NCBI GenBank assembly: GCA_963791225.1
Contig: CAWBRV010000008.1
Coordinates: 992,001-1,056,000, forward strand
Direction of reading: 5' to 3'
Length of the DNA stretch: 64,000 nt
DNA from: PALSA-612 sp963791225
Lineage (GTDB): Bacteria; Actinomycetota; Thermoleophilia; Gaiellales; Gaiellaceae
The notes beneath the pieces were generated by a model. That model ran no database searches. It was not told the origin of the DNA and saw only the letters and a program-made list of their open reading frames with translations. Of this stretch, positions 33,747-43,407 are shown piece by piece. The translations under genes were made by a program, and so were the position numbers. Position 1 is the first letter of the stretch. Each line of letters opens with the position of its first letter.

Positions 33747-35530
33747 GTGTTGAGCCTCTCTCTCAGTCGTCCAAGGGCGATGAGTGGGAAGTGGAGACGG
33801 TAGAGGTGATAGCGGATCATGAAGTCTGTCGGGAACCCGGTGCCGGTGAAATGCTCCTCGTTCCAGTCTCCGTTGTCCAACTGTGCTGCGCAGAGGAAGT
33901 CCGCCGCCCGCCGGGTGGAAGCTCTCTCTGCCTCGCCTGCCGCGACGTAGGCTAATACGCCCCACGCTGTTTGTGAAGGTGTGGTGACGCCCCGGCCACG
34001 CCACTCGTGGTCGTGGTAGGAGCGGATGTCCTCGCCGAAGCCGCCGTCCTCGTGCTGGACGGAGTCGAGCCAGGCGACGGCGCGGCGGAACGCAGGATGG
34101 TCGTCGGCGAGCCCGCAAGCCTCGAGCGCGGGCAGCACCGCGGCGGTCCCGTAGACGTGGTTGACGCCCCAGCGGCCCCACCAGGAGCCGTCCTGCTGCT
34201 GCTCGCGGAGGAGGTAGTCGAGCCCGCGCCTCGTGGCGTCGGCGTGCCGTGGATGCGGCGCGAGCGCCTCGACCGCATGGCCGGCGACGTCCTCGCTCGG
34301 CGGGTCGATGACCGCTCCGAAGTCGAAGAACGGGATCCGGTAGAGCCACTTGCTCGTGTTGTCGACGTCGAACGCGCCCCAGCCGCCGTTCGAGCACTGC
34401 ATGCCCTCCATCCAGGCGAGGCCCCGGGCGACGGCGTCGTCGCCCATGCCCAGCTCGCGCAGCGCGAGGCAGATGACGGCGACGTCGTCGACGTCCGGAT
34501 AGAGGTCGTTGGCGAACTCGAACGCCCAGCCGCCGCCTGGCTCGAGGTCGGGTACGCGCACGGACCAGTCGCCGCGGCCCCGGATCTCCTCGCCGAGCAG
34601 CCATTCGCCCGCCTTGACGAGCTGCGGGTGGTCGGCCGAGACGCCGCAGGCACGCAGACCGAGGAGGGCGAGCGCCGTGTCCCAGGTGGGCGACTGGCAC
34701 GCCTCGGGCCGCAGGCGGTCACCCTCGTCGATCAGGAAGCCGCCCCAGCCCTCGACCGCCGAGCGCAGCTGCTCGTCCTCGAACCCGTGGCCGAGCGACC
34801 CAAGCATGAGGATCGACCACACCCACGGCGGCTGGATCCCGCCCCAGCCACCGTCGGCCTCCTGGCGTGCGCGAACCCAGCGCTCGGCCTCGGCGATCGC
34901 GCGGCGGCGGACCGGCCCCGGACGCGGCGCGGGCCTCGTCTCGCCCGGACGGGCGCCGATCTCCCTGAGATCGACGGTCGCGGGGCGTGTCGCGCGGAGC
35001 GCCATCACGACCGACAGCGGCACGACGGTCTGCCGCGCCCAGCAGGCCAGGTTGTAGATCGAGAACGGCGACCACGACGGCAGCAGGACGATCTCCGGCG
35101 GCACCGGCGAGACGTGCTGCCACGGCCACTGCCCGAGCAGGGCGAGGAAGCACTTCGTGAAGACGCGCGCCCTCGGGATGCCGCCGCGGCGCCGGATGTA
35201 GCCGCGAGTCTCATCGCCCGCGTCGACGCCGAGCATCTTGAGCGCCACGTACGACTCGATCGTCGTCGACAGGTCGGCCGGCCCCTCGAACCAGTTCGAC
35301 CAGGTGCCGTCGTCGCGCTGCCGTGCGAGCAGCTCGTTCGCCAGCTTCCTGTCCGTGGCCGCGTCGCGCAGGCCCATGAAATGGAGCCAGAACAGGTGCT
35401 CCGCGACCATGGTCGCGTTCGACTCCAGCTCCCCGACCCAGAAGCCGCTCGGGTGCTGGAGCTCGAGCAGGCGCTCCGTGCCCGCGTCGATTGCCGCGTC
35501 GAGCGCGCTGAGCTCCTGCACGACGGTCAT
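33743..35530 (-). CDS. shc: Squalene-hopene cyclase
   Basis: Shc folds squalene into hopene/hopanol at the membrane. The 595-residue protein carries the catalytic acid motif D346-V-D-D349 and many QW repeats (for example Q-R-D-D-G-T-W-S, Q-E-A-D-G-G-W-G, Q-Q-Q-D-G-S-W-W, Q-L-D-N-G-D-W). The length is slightly short of the usual 630. ATG 35530 overlaps the hpnE stop. Direct neighbours supply its substrate. Confidence 0.95.
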   Translation of the reverse strand: MTVVQELSALDAAIDAGTERLLELQHPSGFWVGELESNATMVAEHLFWLHFMGLRDAATDRKLANELLARQRDDGTWSNWFEGPADLSTTIESYVALKMLGVDAGDETRGYIRRRGGIPRARVFTKCFLALLGQWPWQHVSPVPPEIVLLPSWSPFSIYNLACWARQTVVPLSVVMALRATRPATVDLREIGARPGETRPAPRPGPVRRRAIAEAERWVRARQEADGGWGGIQPPWVWSILMLGSLGHGFEDEQLRSAVEGWGGFLIDEGDRLRPEACQSPTWDTALALLGLRACGVSADHPQLVKAGEWLLGEEIRGRGDWSVRVPDLEPGGGWAFEFANDLYPDVDDVAVICLALRELGMGDDAVARGLAWMEGMQCSNGGWGAFDVDNTSKWLYRIPFFDFGAVIDPPSEDVAGHAVEALAPHPRHADATRRGLDYLLREQQQDGSWWGRWGVNHVYGTAAVLPALEACGLADDHPAFRRAVAWLDSVQHEDGGFGEDIRSYHDHEWRGRGVTTPSQTAWGVLAYVAAGEAERASTRRAADFLCAAQLDNGDWNEEHFTGTGFPTDFMIRYHLYRLHFPLIALGRLRERLNT

Positions 35531-36759
35531 GCCCTCACCGCCCGCATCTCGCTGATCGTACGCGCCGCGGCCAGGCCGCTGCGAACTGCGCCTTCCATCG
35601 TCGCCGGCCAGCCGGTGTCCGTCCACGCTCCAGCGCGCACGACATTCGGCCGGTCCGTTGCCGTTCCGCGGCGCTCCCTGCCCGTCCCGGGCCTGAGCGC
35701 GACGGTCGCGTACGGCTCGCGGCTGACACGCGACCAGAGGAGCTCCGCATCGCCGAGCCGCCCCGTGAGCTCGGCCGCCATCAGCTCGACGAGACCCTTG
35801 CCGCGGATGTCGAGCAGGTCGGGGACGCCGCTCGCCACGACCGTCAGGTACTGGCCCCGCTCGGGCGGATGGCCCGTGAGTGCGCCGCGGTCGAAGACCC
35901 AGTGCGCCGGAGAGCCGAGCAGCGCGGCGAGGGGCGAGCGCAGAAGCGTCCGGTCGAAGAGCAGGTGCACGGAGACGATGGGCGACGGCTCGAGCCCCGG
36001 CTCGGGCTCGCCGAGGAGCCGCGCCGACTCGACCGGCGCCAGGGCGACGACGATCGCGTCGGCGTCGAGCTCCTCGAGCCTCTCGACGCGCTCGCCGGTG
36101 CGCACCGTCGCTCCCGTCGCCTCGAGCGCGCGTCCCGCGGCGTCGCCGTGCATGGCCCCGAGCGGCCTGGCGGGCAGAATCACGTCTGCGGCGGCCGCCT
36201 TGCCCAGGAGCGCGGTCCGCACCGTGAAGACGCCCATGACCGCGCTCGCCTCGTCCGTGCGCAGGTTGAGCGCCGGGCGAACGAACACGTCCCAGAAGCG
36301 CTCGACCTGCGCGTCGGAGGCGCCGAGCCGGCGCAGGAGCGTCCCGAACGCCTCTCCGTCGTCTCCCTGCGTGCGCCGGAGCGCCAGCAGCGTGCGCACG
36401 ACGCCGAGCCGCTCGCGGGCCTGCAGATGGCGGTAGCGGAGGATCGAGACGGGTGAGCGGCTGATCGCGGCCACGCTCGCGTCCTCGCCGATCACGGGCA
36501 GCGACAGGCGCTGCCGCCGGTAGGAGCCGCCCTCGCCGATCCGGTCGAGGAAGCGCAGGTACTCCTCGAAGCACCCGAGCGCGATGTGCTGCCCGTTGTC
36601 GGGCGGGGGCGGCGGATCGCCTTTGCGCTCCGGCAGCGTCTGGACGGCGCCGCCGAGCGTCGGGCGTGCCTCGATCAGCGTCACCTCGTGGCCGCTGTCG
36701 GCGAGCTCGAGAGCCGCGGCGAGCCCGGCGAGGCCGCCGCCGACGACGGCGACCCTCAC
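35527..36759 (-). CDS. hpnE: Hydroxysqualene dehydroxylase
   Basis: HpnE is the FAD enzyme that turns hydroxysqualene into squalene. The 410-residue protein has the flavin motif V-V-G-G-G-L-A-G-L near the N-terminus, G-Q-H-I-A-L-G-C near residue 56 and a C-terminal flavin segment with T-G-W-P-A-T-M-E-G-A-V-R-S-G. GTG 36759 is the start. A 160-base gap separates it from hpnD, the only sizeable gap in the hopanoid run. Confidence 0.9.
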   Translation of the reverse strand: MRVAVVGGGLAGLAAALELADSGHEVTLIEARPTLGGAVQTLPERKGDPPPPPDNGQHIALGCFEEYLRFLDRIGEGGSYRRQRLSLPVIGEDASVAAISRSPVSILRYRHLQARERLGVVRTLLALRRTQGDDGEAFGTLLRRLGASDAQVERFWDVFVRPALNLRTDEASAVMGVFTVRTALLGKAAAADVILPARPLGAMHGDAAGRALEATGATVRTGERVERLEELDADAIVVALAPVESARLLGEPEPGLEPSPIVSVHLLFDRTLLRSPLAALLGSPAHWVFDRGALTGHPPERGQYLTVVASGVPDLLDIRGKGLVELMAAELTGRLGDAELLWSRVSREPYATVALRPGTGRERRGTATDRPNVVRAGAWTDTGWPATMEGAVRSGLAAARTISEMRAVRA

Positions 36760-36919
36760 GGCGAGTTCACCCGCCCCGTCAGACCACGCGGCTGCGCACG
36801 AATCGTCACGTTCCGGTCACACACGCGCGACAGTTTCGCGGCTACGCTCCTGGCGGGGGCCGGGCGCGTCAGCGCCCCGGGGGAACGAATGGTGTGGGGC
36901 TCGGCCGGGCCGAGGCTTG

Positions 36920-37753
36920 TCACCGGAGGACGAGGCCGGAGCCGACGATGCGGAGCTTCGTCAGCGGCGAGAGATGTGGAGGCTCGCCGAAGACGTCGAA
37001 CCCCGCGGCCTCGATCCGCTTCAACGTCGCCTCGTAGAGGTTCGCGAACGCGGCGACGCATGCGGCGCTGCGGCGGTCGAGGTAGGGGAGCAGAGTCCTC
37101 CCCTCCTGGAGGTACGACCTGGCGCGGGCCGCCTGGTAGGCCATCAGCGCCTGCCAGGCCGACGAGCAGCGGCCGGCCGCAATGTCCCCTTCGGTCACGC
37201 CGAACGAGGCCAGCTCGTCCTGCGGGATGTAGACACGACCGAGGCTCCAGTCCTCGTCGACGTCGCGCATGATGTTGATCAGCTGCAGCGCGATGCCCAT
37301 CGCCTCGGCCCGCTGCGGCTGGTCTGCGCCGTACACCGCGATGCACGCGACACCGACCGCGCCCGCGACGCGGCGACAGTAGCCGGCGAGCTCGTCGAAG
37401 TCGGCGTACCGGGCCTGCTCCGTGTCCTGGAGGCCGCCCGCGACGAGAGCGTGCAGCGCGTCGCTGCGGATCGCGTAGCGTCGGCGGGCGTCCGCGAGTG
37501 CGACGAACATCGCCGAGTCGCCCGGCTCGGCGTCGAGCGATGCGTCGAGCGCCCCGAGGCGGGCGCGCTTCTCGACCACGGGCAGGACCGGGTCGTCGGC
37601 GACGTCGTCGACCTCCCGCGCGAAGGCGTAGATGGCCGCGATCGCGCGCCGCTTCGCCTTCGGCAGGAGGCGGATGCCGTAGGAGAAGTTACGCGCCCGT
37701 TCCCTGGTCAGCCGCTCGACCTCGGCGTACGCCTGCTCGACTGTGACCGTCAT
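36920..37753 (-). CDS. hpnD: Presqualene diphosphate synthase
   Basis: HpnD condenses two farnesyl diphosphates to presqualene diphosphate. The 277-residue protein has both aspartate-rich motifs, D-D-V-A-D-D near residues 49-54 and D-V-D-E-D near 165, and the opening R-N-F-S-Y-G-I-R-L-L-P. ATG 37753 overlaps the hpnC stop (ATGA). Confidence 0.93.
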   Translation of the reverse strand: MTVTVEQAYAEVERLTRERARNFSYGIRLLPKAKRRAIAAIYAFAREVDDVADDPVLPVVEKRARLGALDASLDAEPGDSAMFVALADARRRYAIRSDALHALVAGGLQDTEQARYADFDELAGYCRRVAGAVGVACIAVYGADQPQRAEAMGIALQLINIMRDVDEDWSLGRVYIPQDELASFGVTEGDIAAGRCSSAWQALMAYQAARARSYLQEGRTLLPYLDRRSAACVAAFANLYEATLKRIEAAGFDVFGEPPHLSPLTKLRIVGSGLVLR

Positions 37754-38562
37754 CGGACGAGTGCCACCACCGCGGCCCGCGCGAGCCGTGCCCGGGAAGG
37801 GCGAGGCCGCTGCGTGAAGATGTCCCAGCGCGCGTTCTCGAGCGCCTCGAGGGCGGCGAGGCCTCCGCTCGCGAACAGGCCCACGCCGCGACCGAGGCGC
37901 CCGCCGATCGCCTCACGAAGACGCTCGCCGGCCGCGAGCAGCCCTCGCGCCCGCTCGGCCTCGAAGCGAAGCAGCCGCGTCAGCGGCTCGTTCGGCCTGT
38001 CGAGCTCCGTCACGTCGAAGCGGCGGCGGTCCTCGACGGGCAGGTAGATCCGCCCCAACGCCAGGTCGCGCGGGACGTCCTGGAGGAAGTTGACGAGCTG
38101 AAGCCCGGTGCAGACGTCGTCGGACCACGCGACGAGCCGCGCGTCGTCCGAGCGGCCGATCACGCCGAGCACGAGCCGGCCGACGGGATCCGCGGAGAGC
38201 GTGCAGTACGCCCTGAGGTCGGCCCAGGCCTCGTACTCCGATACGCGCTGGTCCTGCCGATTGCACTCGATCAGCCGCCAGAACGGCTCGCGGGGGAGCG
38301 AGCAGGCCCGGATCGTCGGCTGCAGCTCGCGCATCACCGGCCATTCCGGCTCGCCGTCGTAGCAGCGGTCGAGCTGCTGCTCGAGCTCGTCGAGCGCCTC
38401 GAGGCGGTCTCCCTCCCAGTCGTCGCCGAGCATGTCGACGAGCCGCGCAAAGCCGTAGATCGCGCGCAGATGAGGCCGGTACTCGCGCGGGAAGATGAGC
38501 GAGGCGATCGGGAAGTTCTCGGTCCGTGCGTGGGCGGCGACCTCGGCGACGTCCATCGGCAT
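37750..38562 (-). CDS. hpnC: Hydroxysqualene synthase
   Basis: HpnC converts presqualene diphosphate to hydroxysqualene. The 270-residue protein has the squalene-synthase fold with E-N-F-P-I-A-S near residue 17, I-Y-G-F-A-R-L-V-D-M-L-G-D-D near 37-50 and N-F-L-Q-D-V-P-R-D near 162. The first motif is D-M-L-G-D, typical for HpnC. ATG 38562 or ATG 38556 are both possible. It starts the operon, 19 bases from the divergent alcohol dehydrogenase. Confidence 0.92.
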   Translation of the reverse strand: MPMDVAEVAAHARTENFPIASLIFPREYRPHLRAIYGFARLVDMLGDDWEGDRLEALDELEQQLDRCYDGEPEWPVMRELQPTIRACSLPREPFWRLIECNRQDQRVSEYEAWADLRAYCTLSADPVGRLVLGVIGRSDDARLVAWSDDVCTGLQLVNFLQDVPRDLALGRIYLPVEDRRRFDVTELDRPNEPLTRLLRFEAERARGLLAAGERLREAIGGRLGRGVGLFASGGLAALEALENARWDIFTQRPRPSRARLARAAVVALVR

Positions 38563-38581
38563 GCCACGATTATCGCTGCCG

Positions 38582-39619
38582 ATGCGAGCCATGGTCCTCG
38601 ACCGCCCCGGTGCGCCTCTCCGCGAGGCCGACCTCCCCGACCCCGAGCCGGGTATCGGAGAGGTGCTGCTGCGGGTGGCCGCCTGCGGTGTCTGCCGCAC
38701 CGACCTCCACGTCGTCGACGGCGAGCTAGGATCGCTTTCCGCGCACGGGCGGGCTTCGCCGGGTCGTGCTGCGAGCGAGAGGGAGCCGACGCTCCCGCTC
38801 GTCCTCGGGCACCAGGTGGTCGGCACCGTCGTCGCCGGCGGCGAGCGCTTCTCCGTGGGCGAGCGCGTCGGCATCCCCTGGCTCGGATGGACCTGCGGTG
38901 AGTGCCGCTACTGCCTGAGCGGCCGCGAGAACCTGTGCGACCGCGCCCGGTTCACGGGCTACCACCTCGACGGCGGGTACGCGGAGCGGGCCGTCGCGGA
39001 CGAGCGCTACTGCGTGCCGATCCCGGACGGGTACGGCGACGAGGAGGCGGCACCGCTCCTCTGCGCGGGGCTGATCGGCTACCGGGCGCTGCGGCTCGCG
39101 GGCGACGCCGAGCGGCTCGGGCTGTACGGGTTCGGCGCCTCGGCGCACATCGTTTGCCAGGTCGCGCGCCACCAGGGACGGCGCGTGTTCGCGTTCACGC
39201 GCGCGGGCGACGAGGCCGCGCAGTCGCTCGCGCTCGAGCTCGGGGCCGAATGGGCCGGCGACTCCGCCGGTCCCGCGCCCGAGGAGCTCGACGCGGCGAT
39301 CCTGTTCGCGCCGGCCGGCGAGCTCGTGCCGGCGGCGCTGCGCGTCTCGGCGAAGGGGGCCGTCGTCGTCTGCGCCGGGATCCACATGAGCGACATCCCG
39401 TCCTTCCCCTACGAGCTCCTGTGGGGCGAGCGCTCGGTCCGCTCGGTCGCGAACCTGACCCGTCGCGACGCCGAGGAGTTCATGGCGCTCGCGCCGCAGG
39501 TCCCGGTTCGCACGAAGGTCGAGGTCTCGCCGCTCGCGGACGCGAACGACGTCCTCGCGAGGCTGCGGCGCGGCGAGGTGCGCGGCGCCGCCGTGCTCGC
39601 CGTCGCTAGCGGATCGTGA
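38582..39619 (+). CDS. Zinc-dependent alcohol dehydrogenase (AdhP/medium-chain type)
   Basis: The 345-residue enzyme has the catalytic-zinc cysteine in C-G-V-C-R-T-D-L-H near residue 34, G-H-Q-V-V-G near 81 and the structural-zinc set C-G-E-C-R-Y-C-L-S-G-R-E-N-L-C near 106-120. The cofactor site is Y-G-F-G-A-S-A-H. Between the D-G-E-L strand and P-L-V-L-G-H-Q there is an extra stretch of about 19 residues (about 53-71) not usual in the family. ATG 38582 is chosen as the family start. It is divergent from hpnC and overlaps the next convergent gene by 14 bases. Confidence 0.87.
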   Translation: MRAMVLDRPGAPLREADLPDPEPGIGEVLLRVAACGVCRTDLHVVDGELGSLSAHGRASPGRAASEREPTLPLVLGHQVVGTVVAGGERFSVGERVGIPWLGWTCGECRYCLSGRENLCDRARFTGYHLDGGYAERAVADERYCVPIPDGYGDEEAAPLLCAGLIGYRALRLAGDAERLGLYGFGASAHIVCQVARHQGRRVFAFTRAGDEAAQSLALELGAEWAGDSAGPAPEELDAAILFAPAGELVPAALRVSAKGAVVVCAGIHMSDIPSFPYELLWGERSVRSVANLTRRDAEEFMALAPQVPVRTKVEVSPLADANDVLARLRRGEVRGAAVLAVASGS

Positions 39620-41163
39620 ACGGCTTGCTGACGAGGAGCGTCGTGCGGTCGGGGTTCATCGTCGCCTTCATCAGCGCCGCGAAGACGTAGCGGCCGGGCA
39701 CGAGCTTGCCGTGGAACTTGAAGCTGCGGCTCGTGTTCGCCTTGACGAGGCCGCCGAGTTGCGCGATCCCGGTAGAGGTGCCGCCGGCGACGAGCGCGGA
39801 GCGGAGCGACGCCGCGCCGAGCGTGCTCGGGCTCGCCGGGAAGATCCCGGTCTGCGCCGTCGCCTCTTCTCCGGTCGCCACTCTCGACCAGAAGGTCCGC
39901 TGCGCCGCGGGCTTGGTCGTCACGTTGAACTGGCCCCTGGCGCCGATCACGCTCGTCGCGTGGCGCCACCTGTGCGGCTTGGCGCAGGTGCGGGCGGCCG
40001 CGATCGCCGTCTTGACCGTCGCGTAGGCCGGCCGCTTGCTGCCGTCGACCCGCAGGAGCCCACTCTGGAAGCCGAGCAGGATCGGCTCGTCGATCAGGTG
40101 GAAGAGGTCGACGGTCGCGACTGTGGTATCGCACTTCACGAGGCCGATCAGGTCGGAGTAGTAGCGCGCCTGCGTCGACTCGTCGACGAGGGGCACGTTC
40201 TCCCTGCCCGTGTACAGCTTCGTGTCCACCTTCGAAGCGTCGATCTTCACCTGCGTGCCGCTCTCGTCGATCCGGAAGGTGACGTAGCCGCCGGGCTTGG
40301 CGAGGTCACCGGCCTCCTTGAACACGGGCTGCGCGGTGCCGTGGAAGGCGTCCCACCAGGCCTGCTTGAGCCGGTCGAGGTCGGCGGCGCCGGCCTGCGG
40401 CCACTGGTACGGCCGTGTCAGCGGCTGCGTGTTGATGTTCGCGTAGGCGTGGAAGTCGACGACGTCGGCGATCGGCGTCGTCCGGCCGCTCTTGCGATAC
40501 GCGGCACCGAGCGCGGCGATGAAGCGGACCGGAGAGACGGACTCCGCGCCCGCTCCGAGTTGCATGTCGTTGCCGCGCGGCGAGATGGCGAGCCCGTCCA
40601 CCTTGATGTCGGGGTCGATCGCCTTCAGCGTGTCGTAAGACGCCGCGAGGGTCTGCTCGTAGATCCCGGCCGAGACGATCGAGCCGTCGGACGCGTGCTG
40701 GGGCTGGAAGAAGCGCTTGACGTTCGGCTCGTTCCCGATCACGTACTCGCGCACCTGCGGGTAACGGAGCGCGACCTCCCGCACGTAGTTTGCGAACGCC
40801 GCCACCCTCGCCTGCGTGTTCGTCGAGAACGCGAACGCGTGGATCGGCTGAATCGCGAGGATGATGCGGATGCCGGCCGCGGCTGCCGCGGGCCATCATC
40901 CGATCGGCGAACGGCGCCTCGAGGATCTTCGTCGGCGTGTTCTCGTCCCAGAAGACGATCGCGCGGTTCTCGACCATGCCGAGGTCGTTCATGTCGCGGA
41001 AGAGGAAGGCGCCGCCGTCGTCCGCGTACTTCATCGCGTCGTCGGTGACCCCGAAGCTGATCGTGGTCGCCGCACGGGTGCCGCTGTCCGCTCCGGCGGC
41101 GCCGAAGACGCCCGCGAGCAGGCAGAAGGCGAGTGGGGCGAGCAGGAGGCGGCCGCGGCTCAC
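39606..41163 (-). pseudogene. Frameshifted secreted glycoside-hydrolase-like protein
   Basis: The N-terminal part (from ATG 41163) has a signal peptide and I-S-F-G-V-T-D-D-A near residue 35. It runs to about 40890; the remainder is in another frame, beginning A-G-I-R-I-I-L-A-I-Q and continuing to TAG 39606. Joining the two frames at 40888-40893 (one extra G/C in a CG-rich run) yields one protein of about 518 residues with a clan-A-like acid/base motif I-G-N-E-P-N. A beta-sandwich tail follows. It could be a real lesion or a sequencing indel. Confidence 0.65.
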
Positions 41164-41173
41164 GGCTTGGAGG

Positions 41174-42085
41174 TTAGCCGCGTGGGTTCGGGAGTGGCGT
41201 CAGGAGGGGCTCGACCTGGGCCCGGAGGTGCTCGAAATCGGGCGGCAGCGAGAGGCGCTCGCCGAGCTGCTCGAGCGGCTCGTCGGTGGCGAAGCCGGGC
41301 CCGATCGTGGCGATCTCGAACAGGACGCCGCTCGGCTCGCGGAAGTAGATCGACTTGAAGTAGAAGCGGTCGATGACCGGCGTCGGCCTCGCCCCGGCGC
41401 GTGCGACCTGCTGCTGCCACGCCTCGTGATCCGCCGGCAGCGACGACCAGGCGACGTGGTGAACGGTGCCGGCGCCGCCGACGCCGGGCTCGGCCGGAGC
41501 CGTCGTCGTAGCGGTACCAGGACCCGCGCCGGTCGCCTCTGACCTCGTAGCACTCTCGCCTGCGGCTCGAAGCCGAGGGTCTCCTCGAGGAGCGGCCGGC
41601 TTCGGTCCGGGTCGGCCGTGTACGCGCGCACGCCGTCGAAGCCCTGGAGCGCGAGCTCCGGCCGGGATGTCCGGGTGACTCGCGACGAGCGGCTCGTCCG
41701 GCGTCTCGACGACCGCGAGCTCGAGATCGAGACCCTCGGGGTCGGAGAAGAGCAGGTTCCCGTTGTCCCGGGCCGTCGTCACGCCGGCATCGCCGAGACG
41801 CTGCTCCCAGAAGTCGAGCGCCTCCGCCGAGCCGACCCGCCAGACGACGCGGTGCACCATCCCCGCGCCGGCCCGGCCGCGCCGCGCGTGCGGGTACTCG
41901 AAGAAGGTGATGTCGGCGCCGGCGCTCCCGCCCTCGTCCGCGTAGAACAGGTGGTAGACGGTCGGGTCGTCCTGGTTGACCGTCTTCTTGACGAGCCGGA
42001 GCCCGAGCAGCCGCGCGTAGAAGTCGACGTTCCCCGGCGCGTCGCCGGTGATGCAGGTGACGTGGTGGATCCCCTCGAGCTTCAC
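41174..42085 (-). pseudogene. Frameshifted VOC-family ring-cleaving dioxygenase
   Basis: The ends read in one frame (I-H-H-V-T near the N-terminus, M-V-H-R-V-V-W-R-V-G-S near residue 85, then V-H-H-V-A-W and F-K-S-I-Y-F-R-E-P-S-G-V near the C-terminus) as in MhqO/PcpA-like VOC dioxygenases. The middle is correct only in other frames: L-A-L-Q-G-F-D-G-V-R-A-Y in one, E-C-Y-E-V-R-G-D-R in a second. Shifts are needed at 41657-41665, 41553-41562 and about 41470-41500; all three are +1. The start could be GTG 42112 instead of GTG 42085. Confidence 0.7.
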
Positions 42086-42116
42086 GGCCGCGAACGCTAC
42101 CGGCAGGCCCACGAGT

Positions 42117-42149
42117 AAGGGCCGCCCGGGGCGAACACGGGCGGCCCTT
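42117..42149. terminator. Perfect 12-bp inverted repeat, terminator-like hairpin
   Basis: AAGGGCCGCCCG at 42117-42128 and CGGGCGGCCCTT at 42138-42149 form a perfect stem with a nine-base loop. It lies between the stop of the Ig-like gene (42177, minus strand) and the start of the dioxygenase. The flanking A and T pairs give it some intrinsic-terminator character. Confidence 0.7.
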
Positions 42150-42176
42150 GGGGAGCGCGTCGAGGCAGAGGACGCT

Positions 42177-43283
42177 CTAGCGAAGCACGGGCACGGAGAC
42201 GAGGCGTCGTGTCGAGACTCCGGCGAGGACGTTCTCGCCGGGCTTGCGCGCGCGGACGAAGAGCGCCAGCAGCTGCTGCGAGCTGCTGACGGGGTAGCCC
42301 TTGCGCATGTGGAACGTCAGCGTCGCCCAGCCGGTCGAGTCGGTCGTCGCCTCGGGCGGCGAGTCGACCTGGTTGTAGGGGACGCCGGCGACGTACACGA
42401 GCGCACCCTGCACCGTCTGGTTGCACGTGTCCGAGACGTGGATGCGCGCCGTGAGCGAGGTGGACGTCCGCCGCAGGATCATCGGCGAGAAGTGCAGCCC
42501 GTCGACGACCAGCCGGGCCGGCGGGCTGATCTGCGTGACGGCGACGACGCTCGTCCCGATCGGACACCCGTTCGCGGTCGACGAGACCGCCGCGGTCGGC
42601 ACGGTGGTCGCCGACGTCGCGCCGAACGGGTTCTTCGCCCGCACGCGGACGCGGATCGCGTGACCGGCGTCCGCGGAGGTGAGCTGCAGCGTCTGGTTCG
42701 TTCCGCCCGAGATGTTCCCGCAGCCGCCGCCGAACTGGTCGCAACGGAGCCACTGGAACGTGAACGTGATCGGCTGCGATCCTGTCCAGCTGCTGGGGTT
42801 GGCCGTCAGGGTCTGGCCGAGCTGGGGTGTGCCCGAGATCGTCGGCGGGACGGTGTTCGCCGGTGCCTGCGGCGCGGCGACGACGGCGGTCGGAGAGGAC
42901 GCCGCTGTAGCGCTCCCGGCCGAGTTCGACGCGGTGACGACGACGCGGACCGTCTTCCCGACGTCGGCCGACCCGAGCGTGTAGTCGACGTTCGTCGCGC
43001 TGCTGATGTTCGAGCAGCTACCCCCGCTCGCGTTGCAGCGCTGCCAGCGGTAGTCGAAGTGGATTGGGTTCGAGCCGCTCCAACTGCCGGGCGAGGCGTG
43101 AAGCCGCTGGCCCTTCTGCGCCGTGCCCGAGATGGTCGGCGGGGACGTGTTCGACGGCGGCGTGGCGGCGCCGGACGCGCCGGCGCCCGCGGCCAGGCCG
43201 AGTACGACGACGAGCGCGAGCGTTCCGGCAACGCCGAGCGAGGCTCCGAGGAGCGCCGAACGGTGCTTTGCAGTCGAGGACAT
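42177..43283 (-). CDS. Secreted protein with tandem Ig-like repeats
   Basis: The 368-residue protein has an N-terminal export signal (hydrophobic about 10-38) and two similar modules of about 90 residues: P-P-T-I-S-G-T-x-x-x-G-Q-x-L and a W-x-x-C-x-x-x-G-x-x-C-x-N-I-S core. A third, different beta domain with C-N-Q-T-V-Q-G-A-L-V-Y-V near residue 285 ends the protein. Such repeats are found in cell-surface actinobacterial proteins. ATG 43283 follows AAGGAGG. A terminator hairpin is downstream. Confidence 0.75.
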   Translation of the reverse strand: MSSTAKHRSALLGASLGVAGTLALVVVLGLAAGAGASGAATPPSNTSPPTISGTAQKGQRLHASPGSWSGSNPIHFDYRWQRCNASGGSCSNISSATNVDYTLGSADVGKTVRVVVTASNSAGSATAASSPTAVVAAPQAPANTVPPTISGTPQLGQTLTANPSSWTGSQPITFTFQWLRCDQFGGGCGNISGGTNQTLQLTSADAGHAIRVRVRAKNPFGATSATTVPTAAVSSTANGCPIGTSVVAVTQISPPARLVVDGLHFSPMILRRTSTSLTARIHVSDTCNQTVQGALVYVAGVPYNQVDSPPEATTDSTGWATLTFHMRKGYPVSSSQQLLALFVRARKPGENVLAGVSTRRLVSVPVLR

Positions 43284-43407
43284 GGACAGACCTCCTTCGT
43301 CGGAGATGCCTCTGTGCTGTGTTGAGACGCGGCGCGTGCGGCGTTCGGTCGCGCTGGTGGCCCGCCTTACAACCGTTTCGCGAAGCTTTTCCCGCCCACT
43401 TGCATCT

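Noticed and set aside
34007..36436. An 809-residue open frame on the plus strand across the shc/hpnE genes
   Set aside because: It lies antisense to well-conserved genes and has shadow composition (rich in R, D, V, E, L without motifs). High GC makes such frames common.
36760..36919. The 160-base gap between hpnD and hpnE as a possible riboswitch or small RNA
   Set aside because: I looked for cobalamin, TPP and other conserved cores and found none. A GGAAC box suits an ECF -35 element, but the partner -10 spacing is poor.
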